This document shows, one piece after another, positions 36,487 through 46,908 of a DNA stretch of 64,000 nucleotides; position 1 is the stretch's first letter; the number at the start of each line of letters is the position of its first letter. The translations under genes and the position numbers were made by a program. The stretch spans positions 8,948,001 through 9,012,000 of the forward strand of contig NC_091668.1 in assembly GCF_042453785.1 (NCBI RefSeq). The letters are read 5' to 3'. Below the pieces are notes generated by a model that made no database searches, was not told where the DNA came from, and saw only the letters and a list, made by a program, of their open reading frames with translations. The DNA comes from Malus domestica. Lineage: Eukaryota > Streptophyta > Magnoliopsida > Rosales > Rosaceae.

Positions 36487-36862
36487 TGATGAAATGGGGT
36501 TCCACCATAAAATCAATTAGCAATATTGGGAGTAACTCAAGAACATATAAGCTCATAGATAAGTCAATCCATGACCGATGTGAGACAAATTGTCCATACA
36601 TCATCAACTCTCAACACGCTCCCACACGTGTGGCCAATTTTCAAGCCTACACATGGACAACAATTGGGTGACGCTTGAGCACGTGTGGCCCTTTTGGGCT
36701 TTCATACAAGGGACAAGTCGCTCTGATACCATGATGAAATTGAGGTTTCACCATAAAACCAAATGATAATATGAGAATTAGCCTAAGACCATATAAGCCC
36801 ATAGCTAAGTCAATCCCTCACCGATGTGGGACAAATTGTCCACACATCATCAACTCTCAACA
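36487..36862 (-). mobile_element. TRIM, second copy of the family
   Basis: LTRs 36487-36616 (130 bp) and 36732-36862 (131 bp), with the primer-binding site TGGTATCAGAGC (36720-36731, minus strand) touching the 5' LTR. Same family as 1146-1479 but with an extra stretch in each LTR. No convincing target duplication is seen. Confidence 0.85.
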
Positions 36863-36975
36863 AGTGTTGGAAAGGCATTGAGTCCTTGCATGACAGCGTG
36901 GGTTCAAACCCCATCAGTGGCTAATCTAACATTTAATCCAACAAAATCTATTATTTGATAAAAAAAATTAAAATA
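36863..36975 (+). mobile_element. SINE-like tail next to the TRIM
   Basis: A B-box-like GTGGGTTCAAACCCCATCAG is followed by an unremarkable body and an A-rich end (AAAAAAAAAAAGAAGA). It directly abuts the TRIM. 36975-37380 is AT-rich with no gene. Confidence 0.35.
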
Positions 36976-37382
36976 AAAAAAAAAAGAAGAGAGGGGGATT
37001 GGAAATCGATTATGCTAGGCTGATCAACCAAATTAATTAATTTTCTGTTGAGCCAATGTAAATTGTGATGGATTTTATCATCTTGTTTCATTCGTTTTGA
37101 AGAATTCAAACCGTGACCTTTATTAAGTCTTTAGTCTAGTAGTTGTTTTCACTTGATTGAAGGATCTCCATGTTTGAACGTAACTAATTGGACTTAACTA
37201 ATTAATAGTCTTTCCGCACGCGCTCACGTGCATGCGAGATATATTTTTGCATCACGGGCGTTGTAAGCTTCAAAAATGTGTTGCTTTATATAATTCTTAT
37301 ATTTCTTAAGTGATTATTTTATAAATTGTGTGTATGCGCACATCATAACAGTTATTATTTTCTTTTTTCAATCATCTCCTTA

Positions 37383-38568
37383 CAATATCATACCTCATAT
37401 TTGAAAAATTACAATGTCATACATCATTTTAAGAATTCGTTTCAATGTCATACCTCCATCAATTTTTATGTTAAATACTAACGAAGCTTGAGATTGACCC
37501 CACTCTCTAGTCCAAATGCATTAAAAATTTAATTAAATATTAAAAAACTGAAATCATAAATTTATTTAAATATTTTTAATAAAAAAAGTGGGACCCATCC
37601 CTACAAACTCATCATCCTCACCAAATTAATCTTTGTAACCAAACACCCACAATCTCCATGCCAATTTCAAACAGAAAACCCCAATTCCCCCTAAACCCTA
37701 ACCCTAAATTTCAAATTGTTAGCCCCAATCACCACCACTGCCATCGTCCCTAGCCTCCGCTAAGAAGACCCAGCCACTGCTGTGGACCCAAGAGAAGACG
37801 GTGCAGCTAAGGAGGGTCGAGCAGAACTCGAGTCAGTGGGAGGATTTGGTGGTGACCGTGGCGACCAGGTGCAGCTACGACTACGGCGAGCCGTCGAAAT
37901 CCACACGCAATACCGCCACAAGATGGAGAAGCTCCTGTATAGACACCGCACCATGAAGAAGCGCCTCGGACAGAGAACCAATTCCGGCTGGCCCTTCTTC
38001 GAGAACCAGAGAACCAATTCCGGCCAGAAAACCAGAGCTCCTCGGGCCATGCCCATCTCTGCTATGGCCATGGAGGAGATGCCACATCAACAAGAAAAAG
38101 AAGAAGAGATGGAGAGATTATTCGAAAATGCCTCGTTTTTGCAATGACTGGCGGCAACATCAAAGTTAAAGAGAGGGAGAGAGGCGGTGGGGGACGGCGA
38201 TGGTGTAGAGTGGAGATGAGAAAGGAAACAGAGAAGTGTAGAGTGGAGTTGGAGCAGAGGAGGATTGTGAGGGTGTTTGGTTACAAAGATTAATTTGGTG
38301 AGGATGATGAGTTTGTAGGGGTGGGTTCCACTTTTTTAAATAAAATTTTTTAAATAAATTATGATTTAATTTTCTAATATATAATTAATTTTTAATGCAT
38401 TTGAACTAAAGAGTGGGGCCCATCTTGAGCCACGTCAGCATTTAATAAGAAAAATTGTATGACATTGAAACAAATTCTTAAGATGAGATAAGACATTGTA
38501 ATTTTCAAACATGAGATATGATATTGTGGTTCGACTTATAATTGAGGTAATTTTTTGTAATTTACCTT
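37383..38568. mobile_element. MULE-like element carrying a trihelix gene fragment
   Basis: Long terminal inverted repeats of about 290 bp: left 37383-37675, right 38268-38533. Both arms share TTACAATGTCATAC-type and GTTTGGTTACAAAGATTAAT-type sequence on opposite strands. The outer ends are diverged and no 9-bp duplication was fixed. The interior (37680-38260) is GC-rich and coding-like, unlike the AT-rich arms. This is the Pack-MULE layout. Confidence 0.7.
37765..38145 (+). pseudogene. Captured trihelix transcription-factor fragment
   Basis: Encodes LLWTQEKTVQLRRVEQ, SSQWEDLVVTVATRCSYDYG, then in another frame TQYRHKMEKLLYRHR, KKRL and SGWPFFEN. Trihelix proteins of the ASIL/6b-interacting type have SQWEEVAxxVAxRCGYDEPSK (WEEVA near 'SQW'), then TQCRHKMEKLRKRYR. 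A frameshift separates the halves, and a 30-bp direct duplication (AGAACCAATTCCGGC twice, 37975 and 38010) follows. The helix residues are partly changed. It is a dead fragment inside MULE arms. The live family binds GT-elements in DNA. Confidence 0.75.
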
Positions 38569-39305
38569 ATTTTTTATCTCTACAGTTGAGTTACAACGAT
38601 TATTATGACCTTGATTTATACTTAATGCACATGCGAGATGTTTTTTTTCAAAGCGTCCCTTAAGACATATTGTGTTAATTGTTTTCTTTCTTATACAAAT
38701 TTTTACTTTTTGAAAATATAAAATATGAAATTTATTAAACTATTGTATTATGATTCAATTCAAAATTTATTAAACTACTATATTATGATTGAATTCAACA
38801 ATTGCACATTTACATAATAAGGGCTCACCTCTTATTAAATTAAAGAGATACAAACAACTTTTGAATTAATCTAACATCTCCTTCCACATTGCTTTGACAT
38901 TTTTATCCTATCTAAGATCCCACCTACGATCAAATAAACTTCTGCATAAAAAAAGGTCATGAGAAGTCTTGCATTGTAGTCCAAGAAACCAACTGAATCA
39001 ATTTTAGAGATACTTGCAAGCTTTCAGCCAAAAACACGACAATATTATAGGGAACTAGAATTACCTACAGCTGGCATGTTGAGGAAAGCTTTAAATTGAA
39101 TGCCAACGGCTCTTGGTCATTTTTTCATCTTGACACTGTATGGAAAGCTTACAGCATAATATAATTGAAAAAGTTGCAGAACAATCATGAACTCAAATGG
39201 TTGTTGAAGTTTTTTCTTAATTTTCAAACGCTTTAGTTTGTCAAATTCACAATTTGCATTATGCGTACTTCTGCAACAACATAATGCATTACAATTAGAA
39301 AATAC
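38569..39305. other. No gene seen
   Basis: AT-rich DNA without an open frame over 60 codons, recognisable RNA gene or clear repeat border. Confidence 0.5.
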
Positions 39306-39820
39306 TGTTGATGCACAAAATCAGTGAGGACTTTGGTATAACATAAAATGTCAAGTTTGTGACCTTTGATAAATCGCTCCAGTCACTAATGTAGATAAAT
39401 ATGTAAATGGATATAGACAGGGGAGCAAACACAAGATGTACGTGGTTCATCCAGATTGGCTACGTCCACGGAGTAGAGAAGTTCTCATTAATTGTGAAGG
39501 GTTTACACAAGTACATAGGTTCAAGCTCTCCTTTAGTGAGTACTAGTGAATGATTTAGTACAAATGACATTAGGAAATATTGTGGAAGAATGATCTCCTT
39601 TTATAGAAGAGAGTTTCTAGTTTTATTTTGACATTGACACGTGTCGTGTTGTGATTGGCTTCTGATGTTGACACGTGTCGCGATATGATTGGTTTATGAT
39701 GTCAACACGTATCGCGCTGTGATTGGTCTCCTAGTTGGAGGGAAACTCTTATGGGTCCTTGATGGTATAACGTTGACCGGTGCTCTGTAGTTTCAGGATT
39801 GGTCAAGTATAGTACCAACA
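39306..39820 (-). mobile_element. Solo LTR of a retrotransposon
   Basis: A single 515-bp LTR starts TGTTGATGCAC and ends AGTACCAACA. It is flanked by a perfect 5-bp duplication AATAC (39301-39305 and 39821-39825). On the minus strand CTATAAAAGG (about 39598-39607) could be a TATA box, which sets the likely orientation. It probably arose by recombination between two LTRs. Inside, three copies of an ACACGTGTCG-type block (39645-39720) form short repeats. Confidence 0.88.
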
Positions 39821-40784
39821 AATACAATACCCAGTATATGTGAGATCAAATCCATTTGAAGTCATGAAAAAGGAAAACAATTAAAACCTCAACTGTGCTT
39901 TTTTAATCATCAACATGAATTTATTTTGACCATCATACGTTCATGCCATTTACTTCCCCTCCATTTTCCACACAGCCATGCTTTTGACTGCAAGAGTACA
40001 TTTCCCCAAAACTTGTTAGAAAAAATAAGACACAGGTCACCAATAGGTCAAATTTGAAGTTTTAATGAAAAAAAAAAAAAACTTCTACTGATATATTGAT
40101 AAGGAGAATCAAACACACACATTTGTACCTTCATACCTGATGACATTTAGTGCAATCGCCAATTGCATAGAGAGTTTAATTAAATTCCTAATTTCATTCG
40201 GTATATATAAAGACTTACAATGTCCAAGTTCTTGTTATACTTGACCCTATCTTATCTTCGTCCCACTTATTGCCTTTTTGGAGTCTTAATAATATGCACA
40301 TCATGGTCACCTCGGACCTTATTTGACAACCGTGTTGAAGAAGTTGTCGTATCCTATAGCCAAGGGCTAGGAGTAAATATATTTGTGGTTAGAAAGAAAT
40401 CAAACTTCATACCAACTGCATAATTAAGAACACAAGCATTATCCCTACTGTGTGTTTTAAAAAAATAAAAAAATAAAAAAATAAACTGGTTATAAAACAA
40501 CCCATAAACTGCCAAAGAAAAAAAAAAACTCAAATTACCCGAAAACAGAAATGAGATGCTCTACAAAATCATAATTTCATCATTCTTTCTTCAACTCAAG
40601 CAATTGGAACCACCTAGCCTGACCCATACAGTTCCACAGAAAATCCTCCCTCTTTAATGTTGAACATTTCAGTCCCAACCCGAAATGGAATTAACGCTCC
40701 ATCTTTTCCCCTAGAAAGCAAAGCCACTAAAAGAAGTTGAATTCTTTACATATTACTATTGTTTATTTATTACTTATTTAGCAA

Positions 40785-41283
40785 TTGATGAATATTGAAT
40801 TCACTGTTTTAGCATTCTCTTGGTGCTATTTGTTATGTAAGGATAAGATGAAGAAAAAAAATGATGAAGTTATGCAGAAATTGATTCAAGAAGCACCAGA
40901 TGGTACTCCACCAGATTCTCTACAAGTTCCATTGGATGATGAGTTTGGCATCATGGCTGAGAATCTTTGGGAGGAAGGGAAAATTTGTTAATGGTGTAGG
41001 TATTTTTCCTCGTATGAATATATCTGGTTATGTTTCTTCAATGCCTTCAAGTTCTGAGTTAACAAAGATGAAATCAAATAAAGCTTTTGTCAACTAGTTT
41101 CGTCAACTTGGAAAAGGAGAATAAAGAGTTGAAAAAGAAGAATGATATTCTCATATTACAAGTGAAAGCTCTTTTAGCAAAGAAGGGGCAAGCATCAACA
41201 ACTCTATAGGTACTGATGATGATCTTTCAGATATCAAGGGTGCATATGCTGAAATAGAAGACCTTGGTACAGATGAGGACTGA
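40785..41283 (+). pseudogene. Coiled-coil coding remnant, possibly CACTA-associated
   Basis: The frame reads KMKKKNDEVMQKLIQEAPDG, PPDSLQVPLDDEFGIMAENL, then shifts to a Lys/Glu/Leu-rich stretch (ENKELKKKNDILILQVKALL, 41110-41170). Such tails occur in the ORF1-type proteins of plant En/Spm transposons, and a CACTA end lies at 43084. The family link is inference; stops and frame changes are plain. 39826-40780 holds no gene I can support. Confidence 0.3.
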
Positions 41284-41546
41284 TTTATATTACAAAGTCT
41301 TACTGTTATCTAGTTTTAGTCATGCACATGGTAGAACTTTTTGGTTAGCTCCTCAGTGTCTTAGATTTCTCTTTTGTTAGCATCTCTACATGTATAGAGG
41401 AGTTGGTGCCCTTCATGATGAACTGCCATCGAGCTGAGATGGGACACCAAAATTTAGATTTTTTTTTTTTGGATTTTTATGTGAGTATATGAAATGCACA
41501 AGTACTTGATGTATGTGCCCAAGTAGTTTATTAATGAAAATGCAAT

Positions 41547-42562
41547 GGCTAAATAGCCAAAATGATCTCTGAGATTTGCATAACTCCCATAACTCATCAC
41601 TTTGGTCCCTAACATTTCAAATCAATCAAAGTGGTCTCTGAGATTTTCCACCATCCATCATTTTGGTCTTTCCGTTAAGTGTTCCGGAGCTCTTGGCCGG
41701 AAGTTTGGGCAATTTTCAAAGCTTCGTAACTCAATCGTTTCTTAACCAAATTCGACCCATAATATATCAAAATGAAGATAGGAAAGTGTAGAATAAGATT
41801 ATACCTATTTGGAAGCCCAATGGTTGCCAGATATAGTCAGAAAATAGCCTCAAAGTTGACTGGTCTGAGGGAGAACTGGAAAACTCGCCAGAAACTGGGT
41901 AAACTTTAAACGTTCATAACTTCTTTAATACTAAATGAAATCAAGTTATTCAAAAATGCAAATCATACTTATTGACGAGACAAAGAGAATGGTACCTTTT
42001 TCGACGGCTAACTCGTCGTGGTTTGGCCAAAAAAGGGCTCGAAAGTGGCCATGGATAGCCACTTTCGAGCCATTTTCCGGCCAAACCACTGCTATTTAGC
42101 CATCTAAAAAGGTACCATTCTCTTCGTCTCGTCGAGAAGTATGATTTTTGTTTCTGAATCACTTGATTTCGTTGAGTATTGAAGAAGTTATGAACGTTTA
42201 AAGTTTACCCAGTTTCCGGCGAGTTTTCCAGTTTTCTCTCGGACCAGTCAACTTTGAGGTTATTTTCTAATCATCTATGGCAACCATTGAGCTTCCAAAT
42301 AGATATAATCTTATTCTACACTTTCCTATCTTCATTTTGATATATTATGGGTCGAATTTGGTTAAGAAACGATTGAGTTACAAAGCTTTGAAAATTGCCC
42401 AAACTTTCGGCCAAGAGTTCCGGGACACTTAACGGAGTTTTTAACGGAAGGACCAAATGATGGATGGTGGACAATCTCAGGGACCACTTTGATTGATTTG
42501 AAATGTTAGGGACCAAAGGGATGAGTTATGCAAATCTCAAGGACCATTTTGGCTATTTACCC
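41547..42562. mobile_element. 1016-bp foldback MULE with about 500-bp inverted arms
   Basis: The whole element is one inverted repeat centred near 42050 (GAAAGTGGCCATGGATAGCC). Ends read GGCTAAATAGCCAAAATGAT on the left and GGGTAAATAGCCAAAATGGT from the right strand. A perfect 9-bp target duplication AAATGCAAT (41538-41546 and 42563-42571) assigns it to the Mutator group. It has no coding region. A transcript across it would fold into a long hairpin. Confidence 0.9.
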
Positions 42563-42639
42563 AAATGCAATTAACCAAAGCATTACCTTATATTTGACAT
42601 GAATTGTAATTTCATTTTATAAACAGGGAATTGTAATTT

Positions 42640-43084
42640 CATATTATAAATAGGGAATAGTATAAGTCTGTCACATATATTTCCAAAATAGGTATTTTAT
42701 TTATACATAAGTGACCCAGGCTACACCACATATGGAAGAAAAATGTGACGCTTTCAGCGTCACTTATCTATTTCATAAGTGACAAATTATATAGGTCACA
42801 TAATTTATTCTTTTGTGAGGCCTTCTCCATCACAATCTCCTATTTTTGTTAATTTAAACCAGTATTAAGTGAAAAGGCAATGTCACATATACTAAAAATA
42901 TGTGGCACTTTAAAAATTCGTCACGTATACTTTATGTGACGCGTTATAGGTGACGCTTGCAATGACACTGTAAAAGCATCATATTTGAGACGCTGTAAAA
43001 ACATCACATATTATCAAATGTGATGCATTTTTATTTTCTGTGATGAATATCTGTCGTCACATAGGCCCTGTTTTCTTGTAGTGT
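42640..43084. mobile_element. CACTA (En/Spm) transposon end
   Basis: On the minus strand the segment starts CACTACAAGAAAACAGGGCC, the canonical CACTA terminus, and carries many short subterminal repeats of the GTGACGC / TGTGACG / ATGTGAT type on both strands. The opposite CACTA end was not found nearby, so it is a truncated element or its partner lies to the left beyond the foldback insertion. It sits exactly at the left edge of duplication copy B. Confidence 0.75.
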
Positions 43085-43207
43085 AGGTGGAAATCAGTTA
43101 GGGTTTAAATTGATGTAAAAAGAAGGTCCCTGCTCACAAGAAATATATATGTTCTTTTACAGAAATCCCATATTACCACTCACCAGTAAAAGTAAAAGGT
43201 TCTTGTG

Positions 43208-43580
43208 CAATGGCGGAGCTTCAAAATTTTTATCAAGTGGGCTAGCTTAAATTTTTATATCTTTATAAATAAAGAAATTTGATACCGTATTTTTCATAGT
43301 ATCATCTAGCTTAAAAAAAATTCACAGGGTGAGCCAAAAAAATTTGTAATTAAACAAATCCAAACTTGTACATGTACAAGAAGCAATGAGAAAAATGATT
43401 TAAGAAAAAAAATGTGGTTTGTAAACTGCATTATATAATTTTATATAGTTAAACCTAGAGAATTCAAATTAGTGACTAAATATATGGTGGGCTACATTCG
43501 AAAATCAATCAACATTACATGTAAAATTTTATTTTTCACCGGATGCACCTGGGCTACAACCCATGGCGGCTCTGTCAGTG
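43208..43580. mobile_element. hAT-type MITE, 373 bp
   Basis: Ends CAATGGCGGAGC and, from the other strand, CACTGACAGAGC form imperfect 12-bp inverted repeats. An 8-bp target duplication TTCTTGTG / TTCTCGTG (43200-43207, 43581-43588) differs by one base. Copy A shows the single uninterrupted TTCTCGTG at the equivalent place. Confidence 0.88.
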
Positions 43581-44091
43581 TTCTCGTGTGAGTAGAAGCT
43601 CTTCTTTGGTTTTCTTCCATGGCTTCTTTAGGTGGGCAGTTCATCCTTATACCTTTAATTTGTTTCATCTTGAAGTAATGGTTATTGATTAACTTCTATC
43701 TAATTTTGATATATGTGATTAATGACTTGCTAATAAATTAGGGTTTTACTATATATGTGATCTAACACTCCAAAATTCAACCCACGAGGAAATCAAGATT
43801 ATGATGAGTTCGCTACTTAGTTGTGACTAGCTGAGTGTGACGACATAGCCCTGGTGAGGGCGGATTATCCCGTTACAATAAATCTTAGACTGCTTTACAA
43901 ATGTAGTTTTCCAACTTTTCGTTTTTCTTGTCTGATCAACTCTTCTTTTTTTGTGAGGCAATTGGTAAAGTAAAAATTGCCAACGATAACTCCAAAGGGT
44001 GTAACTCCCTGCACCTACAGTAGCATCTTCATCCTGGTACCAGGAACGAAGCAAGGGCTATGTTATAACTCATGAATTTTTAGGAAACTTG

Positions 44092-44160
44092 TTAGCTCTC
44101 GTTGAGAGACCTACTCTCCAGAGAATGCTTCCGTCTCTCTTTGATCGGACCAGCCTGTGA
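44092..44160 (-). pseudogene. SGR2-like last-exon tail, copy B
   Basis: The minus strand reads FTGWSDQRETEAFSGE, close to the SGR2-like C terminus at 61635-61720. The following 3' flank (CATGAATTTTTAGGAAACTT) is also shared. Same head-to-head junction with a WAK tail as in copy A. Confidence 0.7.
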
Positions 44161-44414
44161 ATGAACTCGTGGAGCTACTAACAGGAAAAGAGTTGCTTTT
44201 GTTTGACAAGCCAGAAGAAAGAAATTTGGCTACGTATTTTCTTTCTGGATCGAGACATGATCGCTCAGTACAACTTCTCGATGATTGTATGGTAAATGAG
44301 TCAAATGTTGAGCAGGTGAAGGAAGTTTCTTGGCTTGCAAAGAGGTGTATTGGATAGAAAAATGAGATGAGAGGCCAACCATGAAGGAAGTGGCAATGGA
44401 ACATTGGTACTAGA
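44161..44414 (+). pseudogene. WAK kinase C-terminal relic, copy B, first part
   Basis: Reads ELLTGKELLLFDKPEERNLA, YFLSGSRHDRSVQLLDDC, EVSWLAKRCIG and then a stop. The later [10 protein letters not shown] is in another frame and carries the same CATTGGTACTAGA insertion as copy A. Copia-2 interrupts it at CTAGA (44410-44414). The rest resumes at 57687. Confidence 0.85.
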
Positions 44415-44893
44415 TGTTGAATTGTAATCTTGTCTTGGCCCAAGACAATTGATCCGGCCCATACACAAAGAAAGATTCATGCACATGCTAGATAGTTCTA
44501 GCAAATTCAAGTTGGTGGAATGCATGCATAAATATCTAAGGCTTTTTGTAAAAAGATCTAGAATCTTGTAAAATTGTGTGGTTGGTAAGCATTAGTTAGA
44601 AAGTTCTAGCAATGTCAAACTTGGCAAACCTTGCCTATAAATAGGTAAGGTTCTAAGCTATGTGATGTAACAACCAAGAGAGCAAGTAGTGAGAAGTGAG
44701 AGTGTCAAGTGAGAAGTGAGAAGAAGCAACAAAGCTTCTAAGAGTGTTTGAGTGTTTCCTCTTGTACTAAGTTTGTGAGTGAATAAAAATCTTGTGTAAT
44801 ACTTTGAGTATTCTTTCTTTCTATTGCCTATCAATTCCGCTGCATTACACTCTTCTTTGTGAGATAAACATCTCCAAAGTAGTTAATTCTTTT

Positions 44894-46908
44894 TAATTGG
44901 AGTATCAAAATGAAGGCCGTTTTGGAAGCACACGATGTATGGGAAGTCGTACAGAAAGGCTACATTGAGTCGGAAGATGAAGCTACTCTGTCCCAACCCC
45001 AAAATGAGAGTTTGAAAGATTCAAGAAAGAGAGAGAGACAAGAAGGCTCTCTACCTCATCTACCAAGCATTATATGACGATGGCTTTGAGAAGGTCTCGA
45101 GTGCAACCTCTGCTAAGCAAGCATGGGAGAAGCTTCAAACCTCTTACAAATGAGCCGAACAAGTGAAAAAGGTTCATCATCAAGTATTAAGATGTGAGTT
45201 CAAATCTCTCCAAATGAAAGGATTTGAGTCAATCTCTGATTATTTCTCAAGAGTCTTAGCAGTTTCCAATCAATTAAAAAGAAATGGGGAAAAGTTAGAA
45301 GATGTTAGAATTATGGAGAAGATACTACGCTTGTTGGACCCCAAGTTCGAGCACATTGTTGTGACGATTGAAGAAACTAAAAACTTGGAAGAAATTAGTA
45401 TAGAGCAATTAATAGGTTCGCTACAAGCATATGAAGAGAAACATAAGAAGAGGCAAGGGAATGATGAGCAGCTCTTCAAGACGCATGTTCAGTTAAAGAA
45501 GAAAGAAGGAAGCTTTAACAATGAGAGAATCCAATATGAAAGAAGTCGTGGCCGAGGTCGCAAACGTGGGCGTGGACATGGACGTGGACGTGGTTGGAAC
45601 TTCAACAACCATAGCAACTACAAAAGAGGAGGAAGCTCAACAAAAGGTCATGGAAGAGGACGTTCAAACTTGAGGTATGAAAAATCTCAAGTTCAATCCT
45701 ACAATTGTCAAAAGTTTCGGCATTATGCTTGAGAATGTAGAGCTCCAAGCAACAGACCTGATAAGAAGGTCAATTATGTGAAAGAAGAGAGAGAAAAGAA
45801 TGGCATTGTGCTACTAGCATGAAAGAACAATGATGGCAACTAAGACTATACATGGTACCTTGACATTGGCGCCAACAACCACATGTGCGGAAGAAGAAGC
45901 ATGTTCGTAGAGCTCAATGAATCGGTGAGTGGCAACGTTTCTTTTGGAGACGAATCCAAAATGCTCGTAAAAGGAAAAGGTAACATCCTTATTCCCCTAA
46001 AAAATGGCAGTCACCAATTAATTTCAAATGTCTACTATCTGCCCAATACAAAAAGCAACATTTTGAGCTTGGGTCAACTTTTAGAAAAAGGTTATGATAT
46101 TCATATGAAAAAATATAGCCTTTTTCTTAGAGATGACAAATGAAGATTAATTACCAAGGTGAAAATCTCAAAGAATAGGATGTTTCCAATGAATATTAAA
46201 AACGATGTTGCAAAGTGTCTCAAGATATGTTACAAAGACATATCCTGGCTTTGGCATCTTCGTTTTGGGCATCTTAACTTTAGGGGACTAAAGTTATTAT
46301 CCAAGAATGAGATGGTGAGAGGCTTACCGTGCATCAGCCACTCTAATCAAGTTTGTGAAGAATGTTTACTAGGGAAATGGTTCAGGAAAAGCTTTCCAAA
46401 GGAGTCAACCACAAGAGCCTAGAAGTCACTCGAGCTTATTCATACCGATGTGTGCGGTCCAATAAAACCAAGCTCTTTCGGTAAAAATAATTATTTCCTT
46501 CTCTTCATTGATGATTTTTCAAGGAAAACATGGGTATATTTCTTGAAGCAGAAATCAGAGGCATTTGGAGCATTCAAGAACTTCAAAGCCGCTGTAGAAA
46601 AAGAAAGTGGCTGCAAGATCAAAGCCATGAGATCTGATCGAGGAGGAGAAATCACTTTGAAGGAATTTCAAGAATTTTGTGAAGCCAATGGAATTCGTCG
46701 ACCTTTGACAGTTCCAAGATCCCCTCAACAAAATGGTGTGGTGGAAAGAAAAAATTCAACTATCCTCGACATGGCTCGAAGTATGCTCAAAAGAAAGAGA
46801 TTGCCTAAATAGTTGTGGGTAGAAGTTGTAGAATGTGTTGCCTACCTATCGAATAGGTCTCCAAAAAGAAGTGTGTGGGGAAAGACTCCGCAAGAAGCAT
46901 GGAGTGGA
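44894..46908 (+). pseudogene. Copia-2 gag, protease and integrase part
   Basis: gag (MKAVLEAHDVWEVVQKG ... LDPKFEHIVVTIEETKNLEE), an Arg/Gly-rich tail (SRGRGRKRGRGHGRGRGW) and a decayed knuckle (YNCQKFRHYA then stop). The protease site reads [10 protein letters not shown], so the active D-S/T-G triad is lost (DIG). Integrase: GKWFRKSFPKEST, FIDDFSRKTWVYF, RSDRGGE, PQQNGVVERKN. Stops near 45152, 45732, 46143, 46422 and 46810 break it. The reading stops at SGR, where the nested element enters. Confidence 0.9.
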
